Origin: Haloarchaeobius sp. FL176 | GTDB taxonomy: Archaea; Halobacteriota; Halobacteria; Halobacteriales; Natrialbaceae | Length of the DNA: 64,000 nucleotides | Direction of reading: 5' to 3' | Assembly: GCF_024609245.1 (NCBI RefSeq) | Contig: NZ_JANJYH010000001.1 | Coordinates: forward strand, 124,001-188,000 | In this document: positions 34,537-43,079 of the stretch, piece by piece | How positions within the stretch are numbered: the first letter of the stretch is position 1 | How the letters are laid out: every line of letters begins with the position of its first letter | The notes under the pieces: model-generated | What the model was told of the DNA's origin: nothing | The model's database searches: none | What the model saw: the letters and a program-made list of their open reading frames with translations, nothing else | Translations under genes and position numbers: made by a program

Positions 34537-35595
34537 CTAGCGGTCGACTGCCGGCGGCTCGTCCCGACCGATGGTTATCTCGTGGGCTTCGACGTCCTCG
34601 TAGGCCGCAACCTGGCCACCGACGGTGACCACACCGTCGTCGGTCTCGAGCGTGAGTCCGGCGACCTCCTCGGTCATCTCGAAGTCGATGTCGGTGACCT
34701 GCCCACGAACGAGTCTGGGCGTGCCGGTCTCGACGTCTCGCCCCTCGATGGTGGCGTAGAACTCGCCGCCCTCCTCGATGAGGTCCTTCACTGCGCGCCG
34801 GATGGAGGAGTAGCGCCGGGGGAACGGCCGGTTCTCGCCGTCGGCGAACACCTCGTCGGCGGTCGTCCAGAGCACCGTCCCGAAGAAGCCGGAGACGAGG
34901 AAGCCGAGGGCGGAGCGGTTGAAGATGACGCCGTAGCGGTCCTGGTCGTCCCGGAGCGCGTCCTGCGTGGCGTAGATGGAGTAGGAGCCGTCGGCGACGG
35001 CCATGACGGGGGTCGTGATGCCGCGGCGAACCCTGACCGTCGTCGCGATGCGGTCGTAGTCGAACTCGTCGGGGTCCGGTGCCCCGGCGGCCGGGGTGAC
35101 GAGCAGTTCGATGCTGATGCCCTGATGGTGGCGGTTCGCCAGGAGGTCCTCGAAGCGTTCGAGCAGGTCGGGCGTGAGCGACAGCGCGAGTTCGTACTCG
35201 GCGGCGTCGATGACCTCCTCCAGGTAGCGGAGGATGGTCGAACGCGACTTGACGAGGGAGACGGCTTCAGTGTCGCGAGCGGGGGCCGTGTACCGGGCGT
35301 TCAGTTCGTCGACGAGCTCCGAGAGCGAGGATTCGAGGTCGGAGAACGCATCGTCGGGGTCGACGGCGATGATCTTCATCGGTCGGGACTCGCGCAGTTC
35401 GACGAGGCTCCGGTCCGAGAGGCTACGAACCGTGTCGTACACCCGCGGCTGGGGGATCTCGGTCCGGTCTGCGATCTCCGATGCGGTGAGCTGCCCGTGT
35501 TCGAGCACAGTCAGGTAGGCGTCGATCTCGTACTCCCCGAGATTGAACCGCTCCCCAACGCGCTCCATCGTCCCACGGAGGTCGTCGGATGGCAT
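34537..35595 (-). CDS. trmB: TrmB-family sugar-sensing transcription regulator
   Basis: A 352-aa regulator. Residues about 15-80 form a winged HTH ([39 protein letters not shown]), and the rest is the TrmB effector domain with [12 protein letters not shown] and [14 protein letters not shown]. The whole sequence has the character of the Halobacterium TrmB that coordinates gluconeogenesis, glycolysis and cofactor synthesis in response to glucose. A site matching that regulator's motif lies upstream of its own TATA element at 35629-35644, which argues this is a true ortholog that autoregulates. Start ATG 35595, TATA (TTTAA) about 27 nt upstream. PAC2 gene is upstream on the same strand. Confidence 0.92.
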   Translation of the reverse strand: MPSDDLRGTMERVGERFNLGEYEIDAYLTVLEHGQLTASEIADRTEIPQPRVYDTVRSLSDRSLVELRESRPMKIIAVDPDDAFSDLESSLSELVDELNARYTAPARDTEAVSLVKSRSTILRYLEEVIDAAEYELALSLTPDLLERFEDLLANRHHQGISIELLVTPAAGAPDPDEFDYDRIATTVRVRRGITTPVMAVADGSYSIYATQDALRDDQDRYGVIFNRSALGFLVSGFFGTVLWTTADEVFADGENRPFPRRYSSIRRAVKDLIEEGGEFYATIEGRDVETGTPRLVRGQVTDIDFEMTEEVAGLTLETDDGVVTVGGQVAAYEDVEAHEITIGRDEPPAVDR

Positions 35596-35628
35596 ACTGT
35601 ATCAACTCGGGGGGAGCGTTAAACCATT

Positions 35629-35644
35629 TACTGAAATTCGAGTA
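35629..35644 (-). promoter_or_regulatory. TrmB binding site (TACT-N7-GAGTA) in the trmB promoter
   Basis: TACT at 35629-35632, seven bases, then GAGTA at 35640-35644 is an exact match to the TACT-N7/8-GAGTA motif known for Halobacterium salinarum TrmB. It sits just upstream of the probable trmB TATA element (TTTAA at about 35618-35622 on the minus strand) and 34-49 nt upstream of the start codon. That places TrmB to control its own gene. Confidence 0.7.
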
Positions 35645-35678
35645 GCACGCTGTTCCGAAACGGGCTCCTGTCAGAGCG

Positions 35679-36422
35679 TCACATGTACATCCGGTCGTCC
35701 GGCGTGTCGCGTTCCGGGACAGCCTCGAGGCGCTCCGCGAGTTCGGCGTAGTACTGGGCGACGCGCTCCGCGAACTCCTCCAGGGGACCGGTTTCGAGGT
35801 CGAGATCGTACACTGCCCCAACGGCGTCGAGCAGGTTCAACGCGGCGTCCACGTCGGGTGCCTGTGCGTGGACCGGCGTGGCGTAGACACCGACGGCGAG
35901 CGACGAGGTCATGCCGCGTTCGACGAGCGCAGCGTTCACCCCGTCGAGGAAGCCGTTGGGCATCGGTGAAACCTCGCTCCCTTCGAGCCGACCGCTTCGG
36001 TAGTCCTCGGTGGCGACGTAGAACGTGCGATGGTCCTCCGGCCCGTGCGGGACCGGCACGCCGGAGAGGATGGCGACCTCCTCGACGGCGTTCGTCTCGG
36101 TCCAGTCGAGCACTGCGCGTGCGAACGGCTTCGCGGCCCAGACGGGGACGAACAGCTCGGACATCAGTACGGTCAGGTTCAGGTCGTCCCGCGAGAGCAG
36201 CCGGGTACTGTGGCGCGGAACGCCGTCGTCGAACGGCGTGATGGAGGGCAGGTCTTGCGCCACGATGTGGCCGGTCTGTTCGAGTTCCAGTTGCTCGACA
36301 AGGTAGTCGACGGCGGTGAGTCCGGCGAGTCCGAACTGCGAGAACCCGGCGACGACGACGTCCGAGACCGGCTCGTCGTGCGACACGTCGAACCGCACGT
36401 CATCGATGGTCTGCGTAGCCAT
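35679..36422 (-). CDS. PAC2-family protein
   Basis: A 247-aa PAC2-family protein, related to the eukaryotic proteasome assembly chaperone 2 fold. Key features are VVVAGFSQFGLAGLTAVDYLV near the start and GVPVPHGPEDHRTFYVATEDY in the middle. Archaeal PAC2 proteins are widespread but their function is not established; an assembly-chaperone role is an analogy. Start ATG 36422. It precedes trmB on the same strand with an 83-nt gap that contains trmB's own promoter, so they are probably separate units. Divergent from the mechanosensitive channel gene. Confidence 0.88.
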   Translation of the reverse strand: MATQTIDDVRFDVSHDEPVSDVVVAGFSQFGLAGLTAVDYLVEQLELEQTGHIVAQDLPSITPFDDGVPRHSTRLLSRDDLNLTVLMSELFVPVWAAKPFARAVLDWTETNAVEEVAILSGVPVPHGPEDHRTFYVATEDYRSGRLEGSEVSPMPNGFLDGVNAALVERGMTSSLAVGVYATPVHAQAPDVDAALNLLDAVGAVYDLDLETGPLEEFAERVAQYYAELAERLEAVPERDTPDDRMYM

Positions 36423-36518
36423 ACTACCAGTACGTCCCTGCCAGCGATAAATCCCGGAGCAGGTCCCGCGTCGGCCGGGGTCCCAACCCTTATTTCGGGG
36501 CAGCGAGAGGGCTGGGAT

Positions 36519-37541
36519 ATGATACCCGGACTGGTCGCCCAGGTTGGCGGAACCACGACCACCGGGAACGGAACGACGACCACGGACAGTGCGACTCAGG
36601 AAGGCGTTCGGCTCGTCGAGCAGTTGCTTCCAGAGGGGATTCCGGGGTGGCTGATCGAGTACGGGATGGCCGTGCTGGTGCTGGTGATCGGGCTGTACGG
36701 CTCCAAGCTGGCCATCCGGCTGTTCGGGCGCACCATCGCCCGCCGCATCCAGCGGCCGAGCATCACCCAGACGGTCCTCAGATCGGTCCGGCTGGCGATA
36801 ATGCTCGTCGCGGTCGGAATCGCACTCGCCATCGTCGGCTTCCGTGGGAGCGATATACTCCTCTCAGTCGGTGTGTTCTCCGCGGTGCTCGGTATCGTCC
36901 TCGCTCCCATCGTCGGGAGCATCATCAACGGCGTCTTCGTCCTCGCCGACCAGCCCTACGAGATCGGCGACATGATCGAGATCTCCGACACGAACACCCG
37001 CGGGTTCGTCGAGGACATCACCATCCGGTACACGAAGATTTTCACGCTCGACAACACGTTCATCGTCATCTCGAACTCCTCCATCCGTGACCGCGACGTC
37101 GTCAACTACTCGGCCGAGGACGAGCGCACGCGGCTCTCGCTGAAGCTCACCGTCACCTACGAGGGTGACCTTGACGAGGCCCGGAATCTGATGGAGACCG
37201 CAGCGAGGAGGGTCGACGAGGTCATCACGGGTGGTCCGGACATCCGAATCGGGTCGGCACGCTACCCGGCCGCGCCGACGTGTTACATTGAGGAGTACGC
37301 CGACCACGGCGTGCAGCTCGTCCTCCGTTACTGGGCGAAGGAGCCGTACAAGCTCATGACAGTGCGCTCGAAGGTGAACGAACGGGTGTGGGCCCAGCTC
37401 GAAGACGCGGATGTCCACATCCCGTACCCGCACTCCCACGTGGTCTTCGACGAGACGAGCGGCTCGCTCCCGGTGGAGATGCAGCGTGAGGGCCAGCCCA
37501 CTGGACGTGCAGGACAGGCTCCGGAGGAACGCGAGGAGTGA
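36519..37541 (+). CDS. Mechanosensitive ion channel, MscS family
   Basis: A 340-aa membrane channel that opens under membrane tension to release solutes on hypo-osmotic shock. A Thr-rich N-terminal segment is followed by three membrane helices; TM3 with the pore-lining Gly/Ala pattern reads LSVGVFSAVLGIVLAPIVGSIINGVF. The beta domain follows (QPYEIGDMIEISDTNTRGFVEDI), then the alpha-beta vestibule domain. ATG 36519 sits about 27 nt from a TTATTT element (36490-36495). Note a second, shorter MscS-like protein at 44422. Salt-loving cells need such channels when diluted. Confidence 0.93.
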   Translation: MIPGLVAQVGGTTTTGNGTTTTDSATQEGVRLVEQLLPEGIPGWLIEYGMAVLVLVIGLYGSKLAIRLFGRTIARRIQRPSITQTVLRSVRLAIMLVAVGIALAIVGFRGSDILLSVGVFSAVLGIVLAPIVGSIINGVFVLADQPYEIGDMIEISDTNTRGFVEDITIRYTKIFTLDNTFIVISNSSIRDRDVVNYSAEDERTRLSLKLTVTYEGDLDEARNLMETAARRVDEVITGGPDIRIGSARYPAAPTCYIEEYADHGVQLVLRYWAKEPYKLMTVRSKVNERVWAQLEDADVHIPYPHSHVVFDETSGSLPVEMQREGQPTGRAGQAPEEREE

Positions 37542-37946
37542 TTACTGGGCCTCGACGGTGAGGACCTCGCAGTCGAGGTTCCGCCGGAGGTAGTCGTCGA
37601 TGTCGGGTTCGTCCACGACCTTGCGGAGCATGCGGTGCCACCGGCCTACCTGCTTCGAGCCGATGACGACCACGTCCGCACCCTCGGCGGCGACTTCGTC
37701 CAGGATGGTCTCCTCGACGAGGAACCCACGGCGGACGACGTACCGGGCGTGAGGGACGGTCCCGAACTCGCGTTCGGTTGCCCGCTTGAGGTCGGCTCGG
37801 GAGACGCGCTTGCCGTTCTGGTAGAGGTCGACGTGGAGGACCGTCAGCGCAGCGTCGCGTTCCGTCGCGATGTCGATGGCAGATTCGAGCGTGGCTCTGG
37901 AGTGCTTGCTCAGCGGATACCGGACGGGGACGACGACGCGGGTCAT
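37542..37946 (-). CDS. Universal stress protein family (UspA-like)
   Basis: A 134-aa Usp-domain protein: MTRVVVPVRYPLSKHSRATLE, VLHVDLYQNGKRVS, then DVVVIGSKQVGRWHRMLRK near residues 92-112. The canonical ATP-binding motif G-x2-G-x9-G-(S/T) is not clearly present: GSKQVGRWHRM lacks the second glycine spacing, so this may be a non-ATP-binding Usp. I chose ATG 37946. Its stop (37542) abuts the MscS stop (37541) without overlap. Next gene upstream on the plus coordinate is the nucleotidase array on the same strand. Confidence 0.82.
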   Translation of the reverse strand: MTRVVVPVRYPLSKHSRATLESAIDIATERDAALTVLHVDLYQNGKRVSRADLKRATEREFGTVPHARYVVRRGFLVEETILDEVAAEGADVVVIGSKQVGRWHRMLRKVVDEPDIDDYLRRNLDCEVLTVEAQ

Positions 37947-37982
37947 CGGTATGAGGAAGTCCACGGAACCGCGTAAATCTTC

Positions 37983-39344
37983 TCAATCACGACGCCAGAC
38001 GATGCGGCCGTCGACCGACGGGTCGACGCCGACCGACCGGGCGTACGCCGCCAGGACCTCGTACTGGGTGTCGTGGAGCGCGACCCGGTGGTCCTCGTCG
38101 AGCGTCGGGAACTCGTGGTCCGTGTGGAACAGGTAGTCCGTCGTCGCGACGGTGTAGGTCGTCTCGGGGTCGACCGGCTCGCCGTCGACGGTGGCGTCGA
38201 CGAGTTCGTGCTCGCTCCGGTCCCAGGTGACCGACGCGCCGCTGAGGTGGGCGTGCCACCAGTCGAGCTCGCCGAACGCGAGGTTCGCGCCGCTGGCCTC
38301 GCGGAACACGTCGCGCAGCTCCGCGCCGGAGACCTCCGCGATGGCGACGGGCTCCTGGAACGGGACGACGCTGACGAGGTCCGCGATGGTGACCTCGCCG
38401 TCGAGCGCGTCGCCCTCGCGGATGCCGCCGGAGTTCTGGAGGCCGACGTCGGCCTCGGTCGCCCAGCGGTAGGCGTCGGCGACGAAGTTCCCGATGCGGC
38501 TCTCGCCGCGGAACGCCGCCGAGTTCGTCCGTTCGATGGGCTCGTCGACGTGGCCGACGACCTCGTCCAGAGCGGCCGCACTCATCCGGTCGCGGAGGGT
38601 GTCCGCGAGCGCCTCGTCACGGTTGCCGTCCATCGGGTCGTGGCGGATGGCCGACGGACCGTCGGGCCCGAGTTCGACCTCGTAGACGGCGGCGGCGTTG
38701 ACGCCGGGGCGAAGGAGGAGCGTGTCGTCGATCCACTCCTCTACGACGCTGTGGACGTGGCCACCGAGGACCACGTCGACGTCGACCGAGACGGCGAGCT
38801 CCTCGTCGCCGCGGCCGAGGTGGGAGACCGCCACGACGTAGTCCACGCCAGCGTCACGGAGCGCCGCGACCGCCTCCTCGGCCGCAGCGATCGGTTCGGT
38901 GAAGTGGAGTTCGGTCGCGTTCGGATTGATCGACGGCGTCTTCGGGTCGGTGACGCCGAAGAAGCCGACGCGCGCGCCGTCGACCTCGCGGACGGTCCAC
39001 GGTTCGGTCTCGCCGGCCGCGAAGCGGTCGTCGCCGTCTCGGACGTTCGCGGAGACCCAGGTCTGTGGCGAGTCGGCGACGAGGTCGTGGGTCGCCTCGG
39101 GCCCGTAGTCGAAGTCGTGGTTGCCGAAGGTCTCCACGTCGGTGTCGACGGCGTGGAAGAAATCGAGCGCCTGTCGACCCTCGTTCACGAGCGAGAGCAC
39201 CCCGGGGGAGGTGTTGTCGCCGGAGCCGACGACGAGCGCGTCGTCGTCGCGGAGGGCCGCGAGCGTGCCGGCGAGCCGCCCGATTCGGTCGGGGTCGTCG
39301 TAGGCGTTCTCGACATCGGAGTAGTGGAGCAGACGGGGAGACAT
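37983..39344 (-). CDS. 5'-nucleotidase/metallophosphoesterase, paralog 1
   Basis: A 453-aa UshA-type protein with N-terminal metallophosphoesterase and C-terminal 5'-nucleotidase domain. Metal motifs: LLHYSDVENAYDD (D-x-E where the family usually has D-x-H), GSGDNTSPG, TFGNHDFDYGPEA, VSHLGRGDEE and LGGHVHSVV. C-terminal part has the substrate-site stretches GNFVADAYRWATEADVGLQNSG and GDALDGEVTIADLV. There is no signal peptide, unlike secreted UshA, so it is likely cytoplasmic. Start ATG 39344. First of three tandem paralogs; the gap to the next is 79 nt. Confidence 0.9.
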   Translation of the reverse strand: MSPRLLHYSDVENAYDDPDRIGRLAGTLAALRDDDALVVGSGDNTSPGVLSLVNEGRQALDFFHAVDTDVETFGNHDFDYGPEATHDLVADSPQTWVSANVRDGDDRFAAGETEPWTVREVDGARVGFFGVTDPKTPSINPNATELHFTEPIAAAEEAVAALRDAGVDYVVAVSHLGRGDEELAVSVDVDVVLGGHVHSVVEEWIDDTLLLRPGVNAAAVYEVELGPDGPSAIRHDPMDGNRDEALADTLRDRMSAAALDEVVGHVDEPIERTNSAAFRGESRIGNFVADAYRWATEADVGLQNSGGIREGDALDGEVTIADLVSVVPFQEPVAIAEVSGAELRDVFREASGANLAFGELDWWHAHLSGASVTWDRSEHELVDATVDGEPVDPETTYTVATTDYLFHTDHEFPTLDEDHRVALHDTQYEVLAAYARSVGVDPSVDGRIVWRRD

Positions 39345-39423
39345 CCACTCCCGGTAGCGGGTGTCCCAGTATGAACGTGTCGTTCCGGCAGGGCCTTCGC
39401 TGGCTGGGTGGCCGGCGCGACCT

Positions 39424-40821
39424 TCAGCTCGGCACGTCGTCGGGCGTGCCGTCCCGAACGTCGTCGAGTGTCGGTCGCCGAACCCGGCCCTCGATACGTG
39501 GAGAGACGTCGTTCTGCCGTGCGTACTCGACGACCGCGTCGTACTGCTGGCCGTGTCTGTCGACGATATCTTCGGGTCCGAACCCGTCGAACAGGTGGGA
39601 GGATTCGACGTAGTAGCCGCTCGTCGCGAGCGTGTACGTCGCGTCGTGGTCGAGCGGCTCGCCGCCGACGTGTATCTCCCGTGCCTCGTCGGCCACGTCG
39701 TCCCAGACGACCGAGAGGCCGCTGAGGTGGCCGAACCAGTGCGCCGGCACCTCGTCGCCGTACTGGGCGAGGGCCGCATCGTGGACGGTCCGTCTGACCT
39801 GCTCGCCGGTGATGCGGACCGACACCAGCTCGTTCTCGAACGGGCAGAGGCCGATGACGTCGGCCGCCGTCACGTCGCCGGCGAGCGGGTCGGTCGGTCG
39901 GAGGCCGCCCGACGAGTGGACCGCGATGTCGGCGTTTGCGGCCCATCGGTAGGCGTCGGTGACGAGGTTGCCGACGCGGCTCTCGCCCTGCTTCGTGTCG
40001 GCCCGGTCGACCGATACTGGCTCGTCGAGGCTGGCGACTTCGTCCGTCAGGCCCGCCTCCAGACGACGGGTATCGAGCGCGTCGAGGAGGTCCGCTGCGA
40101 CCGGGGCGTCGCGGGTCGGCAGCCGGTAGCCCCGGGGGCGGTCCTCGAAGACGACCTCCGAGAGCCCGGAGGCGTTCGAGCCGGCGCGGACGAGCAGTGT
40201 TCCCGCCACCGTATCGATGTACTCCTCGTGGGCGTGTCCGCCCAGGACGACGTCGACGTCGAGCTGCTCGGCGAGGGCCGTGTCGTCGCCGCAGTGTGAG
40301 AGCACCACGACGTGGTCCACCTGCCGCTGGCGCAGTTCGGTGACCGCCTCGCCGGCGGTCGAGACGGGGTCTGCGAAGGTGAGCCCCCTGGCGTCCGGGT
40401 TCATGTCGGGTGTGTCCGGGTTCGCGACACCGGTCACGCCGACGCGGTGCTCGTCAGTCTCGAGAACGGTCCACGGGACGACGCCCTCGTCGGCGGCGAA
40501 CAGCTCGCCGTCGGCGTGGACGTTGGCACAGATCCACGGCATCGGGGAGTCCGCGACGACGTCGCGGGTCACCTCGGGGCCGCGGTCGAAGTCGTGGTTG
40601 CCGAACGTGTCGCCGTCGGGCTCGACGGCGTCGAAGAAGTCGAGGGCGTGGCGGCTGTCGGTCACGAGCGAGAGCACGCCCGGACCGAGGTTGTCACCCG
40701 CGCCGAAGACGAGCGTCTCCTCGTCGCGGCGCTCGCGGACGAGGCCGACGAGTCGTGCGAGCAGTTCCGGGTCGTCCGGCGCTCGCTCGACGTCCGCGTA
40801 GTGGAGGATACGGAGGGACAT
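39424..40821 (-). CDS. 5'-nucleotidase/metallophosphoesterase, paralog 2
   Basis: A 465-aa paralog of its neighbour. Metal motifs: ILHYADVERAPDD (D-x-E), GAGDNLGPG, TFGNHDFDRGPEV, LSHCGDDTAL and LGGHAHEEY. C-terminal nucleotidase domain has GNLVTDAYRWAANADIAVHSSG and DPLAGDVTAADVIGLCP. It keeps the GDN and GNHDFD motifs, so it is probably active. Extra C-terminal region ends with PTLDDVRDGTPDD. No signal peptide. Start ATG 40821 over a longer frame. Middle of the tandem array. Confidence 0.9.
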   Translation of the reverse strand: MSLRILHYADVERAPDDPELLARLVGLVRERRDEETLVFGAGDNLGPGVLSLVTDSRHALDFFDAVEPDGDTFGNHDFDRGPEVTRDVVADSPMPWICANVHADGELFAADEGVVPWTVLETDEHRVGVTGVANPDTPDMNPDARGLTFADPVSTAGEAVTELRQRQVDHVVVLSHCGDDTALAEQLDVDVVLGGHAHEEYIDTVAGTLLVRAGSNASGLSEVVFEDRPRGYRLPTRDAPVAADLLDALDTRRLEAGLTDEVASLDEPVSVDRADTKQGESRVGNLVTDAYRWAANADIAVHSSGGLRPTDPLAGDVTAADVIGLCPFENELVSVRITGEQVRRTVHDAALAQYGDEVPAHWFGHLSGLSVVWDDVADEAREIHVGGEPLDHDATYTLATSGYYVESSHLFDGFGPEDIVDRHGQQYDAVVEYARQNDVSPRIEGRVRRPTLDDVRDGTPDDVPS

Positions 40822-40897
40822 AGTGAAGCCGTGCGGCCATCGGGTCATGAGCGTTCTCCTTCCCTGTCAGGACCCCCCGCGCGCTCGGAGGCGGCCG

Positions 40898-42247
40898 TTA
40901 CGGCCCGTCGACGCGCTGGAACCACTCAACCGGCTCCGTGGGGATACCTGCCCGTTCGGCGTGCGCGACCATCGCCTCGTGGATGGTTCCGGGCTCGGCG
41001 ACGACCTGGTCCTCCGTCAGCGTCGGGAACTCGATGTCCTCGACGACGAGGTAGGGGATGGTGGTGAGCCGGTAGGTCGCGTCGTCGGCGAGTGGCTCGC
41101 CACGGACCGACAGCTCCGCGGGCACGTCCCGGTCGGCGTCCCAGACGACGTCGAGGCCGGCGAACTGGCCGTTCCACCGCGCTCCGTCCTGGTCCCGGTG
41201 CTCCTCGCCGGCCTCCCGGACGACCGACCGGAGCTCGTCGCCGTCGAGTTCGACCGTGACGAGCCCGGTGGGGAACGGCACCAGCGAGTGCAGGTCGACG
41301 CGGCGGACGGCACCCGAGAGCGGGACGCCGCAGTCCCGCATCGTCCGGCTGTTCACCAGCCCCACGTCCGCGTCGCCGGCCCGCCGGAACGACTCGGCGA
41401 CGAACGTCCCGACCGGCGACGGCTCGCGGGCGCGACGGTCGACGCTGCCGTCGACGTGGGTCACGACCTCGTCGAGACCGAGCGCGTCGAGCTGGCCCCG
41501 GAGCTCGCCCGTTAGCGCCGGGTCCGGCTCGTGGTCGGTCACGTCGTGGAACCGCGTCTCCGTCTCGCCGTCGTCGATGCGGACCTCGACGAGATGTTCA
41601 CCGGCCGCACCCGGACGCACGAGTCGGGTCCCCGCCACGACCTCGTCGCGGGGTTCGTGGACGTGGCCCCCGAGCACCGCGTCCACGTCGACGGCGCGGG
41701 CGATGGGCTCGTCGTCGCCGCAGTGGGAGACGCAGACGACGGTCTCCGCGTCGGCGTCCCGCAGGGCGTCGACCGCCTCGGTCGCCGCCGCGACCGGGTC
41801 CCGGATGTCGAGTTCGAGGTCGGGTTTGATGTCGCCGAGCACTGGCGTGGTCACGGCGAAGAGACCGACCCGGCCCGCCGCGGTGTCGACGACGGTCCAG
41901 GGCTCGGTCGCCTCGGCCGCGAACCGGCGGCCGTCGGCCTCGGAGAGGTTCGCGGTGAGCCAGGTCGGCGGCGTCTCCCCGGCCAGCCGGCGGGCGCTCT
42001 CCGTCGGCCCGTCGAACTCGTGATTGCCGAACGTCTCCACGTCCGGTTCGACCGCGTCGAGGAACGTCGCGGCGTGGCCGCCGTCGCTCTCGAAGTCCAC
42101 GACACAGGGCCCGGTGTCGTCGCCACCGCCCGTCACGACGGTGCGGTCGTCGCGGCGCTTGCGGATGGCGGTCGCGAGCCGCCCGACCCGTTCGGGCACG
42201 TCGTAGGCGGCCTCCAGATCGGCGTAGTGCAGCAGTCGGAGGGTCAT
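40898..42247 (-). CDS. 5'-nucleotidase/metallophosphoesterase, paralog 3 (diverged metal motifs)
   Basis: A 449-aa third paralog. The metal motifs have drifted: LLHYADLEAAYDVP (D-x-E), TGGGDDTGP (GDD in place of GDN), TFGNHEFDGPTES (HEFD in place of HDFD), VSHCGDDEPI and LGGHVHEPR. The Asn-to-Asp change is at a metal-bridging position, so metal choice or activity may differ. C-terminal domain has GTFVAESFRRAGDADVGLVN and an untypical SGAVRRVDLHSLVPF. Start ATG 42247 was chosen. First in the direction of transcription. Confidence 0.87.
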   Translation of the reverse strand: MTLRLLHYADLEAAYDVPERVGRLATAIRKRRDDRTVVTGGGDDTGPCVVDFESDGGHAATFLDAVEPDVETFGNHEFDGPTESARRLAGETPPTWLTANLSEADGRRFAAEATEPWTVVDTAAGRVGLFAVTTPVLGDIKPDLELDIRDPVAAATEAVDALRDADAETVVCVSHCGDDEPIARAVDVDAVLGGHVHEPRDEVVAGTRLVRPGAAGEHLVEVRIDDGETETRFHDVTDHEPDPALTGELRGQLDALGLDEVVTHVDGSVDRRAREPSPVGTFVAESFRRAGDADVGLVNSRTMRDCGVPLSGAVRRVDLHSLVPFPTGLVTVELDGDELRSVVREAGEEHRDQDGARWNGQFAGLDVVWDADRDVPAELSVRGEPLADDATYRLTTIPYLVVEDIEFPTLTEDQVVAEPGTIHEAMVAHAERAGIPTEPVEWFQRVDGP

Positions 42248-42332
42248 ATCCGTGGCTCGTTCGGCCGTGTTCAAAACGGTTCTCCCCGTCGAGACGAACA
42301 GACCTAAGCGACCCTATCCCCAAAGCCGTCGC

Positions 42333-42587
42333 ATGAGCGAGCACGCGCTGGAGGAGCTGCGGACGGCCGACGGTGAGACGGTGTACGTGGACCGGCGTGA
42401 GGGCGACCGCGGCTCGAAGGCACCGTTCTTCGTCGTCTACCGGACGCCGGACCGGGAGCGCAAGTACGGCTGGTTCTGTGCGAACTGCGAGACCGTCGAC
42501 AACGCGATGGACTCGATGGGCCGCATCCAGTGCAACGTCTGCGAGAACTTCCGCAAGGCGACCGAGTGGGACGCGGCTCACGAGTGA
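42333..42587 (+). CDS. Small zinc-ribbon protein (DUF5816-like)
   Basis: An 84-aa protein with a C-terminal zinc ribbon: WFCANCETVDNAMDSMGRIQ then CNVCENFRKATEWD, so two CxxC knuckles 19 residues apart. Before them is a short beta domain (ETVYVDRREGDRGSKAPFFV). From memory it fits the haloarchaeal family annotated DUF5816, not checked. Function unknown. Start ATG 42333. A CTATCC-rich upstream stretch gives no clear TATA box. It is divergent from the nucleotidase array (85 nt apart). Confidence 0.75.
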   Translation: MSEHALEELRTADGETVYVDRREGDRGSKAPFFVVYRTPDRERKYGWFCANCETVDNAMDSMGRIQCNVCENFRKATEWDAAHE

Positions 42588-42732
42588 GTGACCGGTCGCT
42601 CCGCCAGCCTCCGGCGGCGAGCCGCTCGAATCGGTCACCAGCGGGATTCCGGCACCACAGCGCCCGTCGACGGCTTTCCGATTGGTAGCTTGGGTGAACG
42701 CTTATTACCGTGGCCGTGGTAGTAGCTACCGA

Positions 42733-43056
42733 ATGTGCCCCGTTAACACGAATCGGCACTTGCGGGAGGAAGCGGAGTCGATTTTCAGCCGCCTCGGCTA
42801 CACCGTCACGACAGACGGCGACGAAGTCCGCGCGGAACGAGACTGGAAAGTCGTCCACGTGACCGCCACCGAGGACCTGCCCAATCCGCCCGAGTCCACC
42901 TCGCCCGGTTCGTATCGCTGTTTCGTCACCCGAGCGGAACACGCCGACACGGTCCGCCGTCGCGTCCGCGAGACCGACCCGGAGTACGAGTGGGCCGTCA
43001 TCGGCGTCGACGAGGAGGCCGACTACCAGGTCGAGCGCGCACCGCCCGCCATCTGA
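42733..43056 (+). CDS. Small haloarchaeal protein, function unknown
   Basis: A 107-aa protein: helical start NRHLREEAESIFSRLGYTV, then strands ERDWKVVHVTA and YRCFVTRAEHADTVRRRVRE, and ending YEWAVIGVDEEADYQV. The alternation suggests a small alpha/beta fold. It is conserved in type among haloarchaea, but I recall no characterised member. ATG 42733 was chosen; the open frame to 42682 covers the promoter. GGTAGCT (42684-42690) and AGCTACC (42724-42730) form a spaced 7-bp inverted repeat ending 2 nt before the start. Confidence 0.65.
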   Translation: MCPVNTNRHLREEAESIFSRLGYTVTTDGDEVRAERDWKVVHVTATEDLPNPPESTSPGSYRCFVTRAEHADTVRRRVRETDPEYEWAVIGVDEEADYQVERAPPAI

Positions 43057-43079
43057 CCGGGGACAGATAACGCGCCCCG

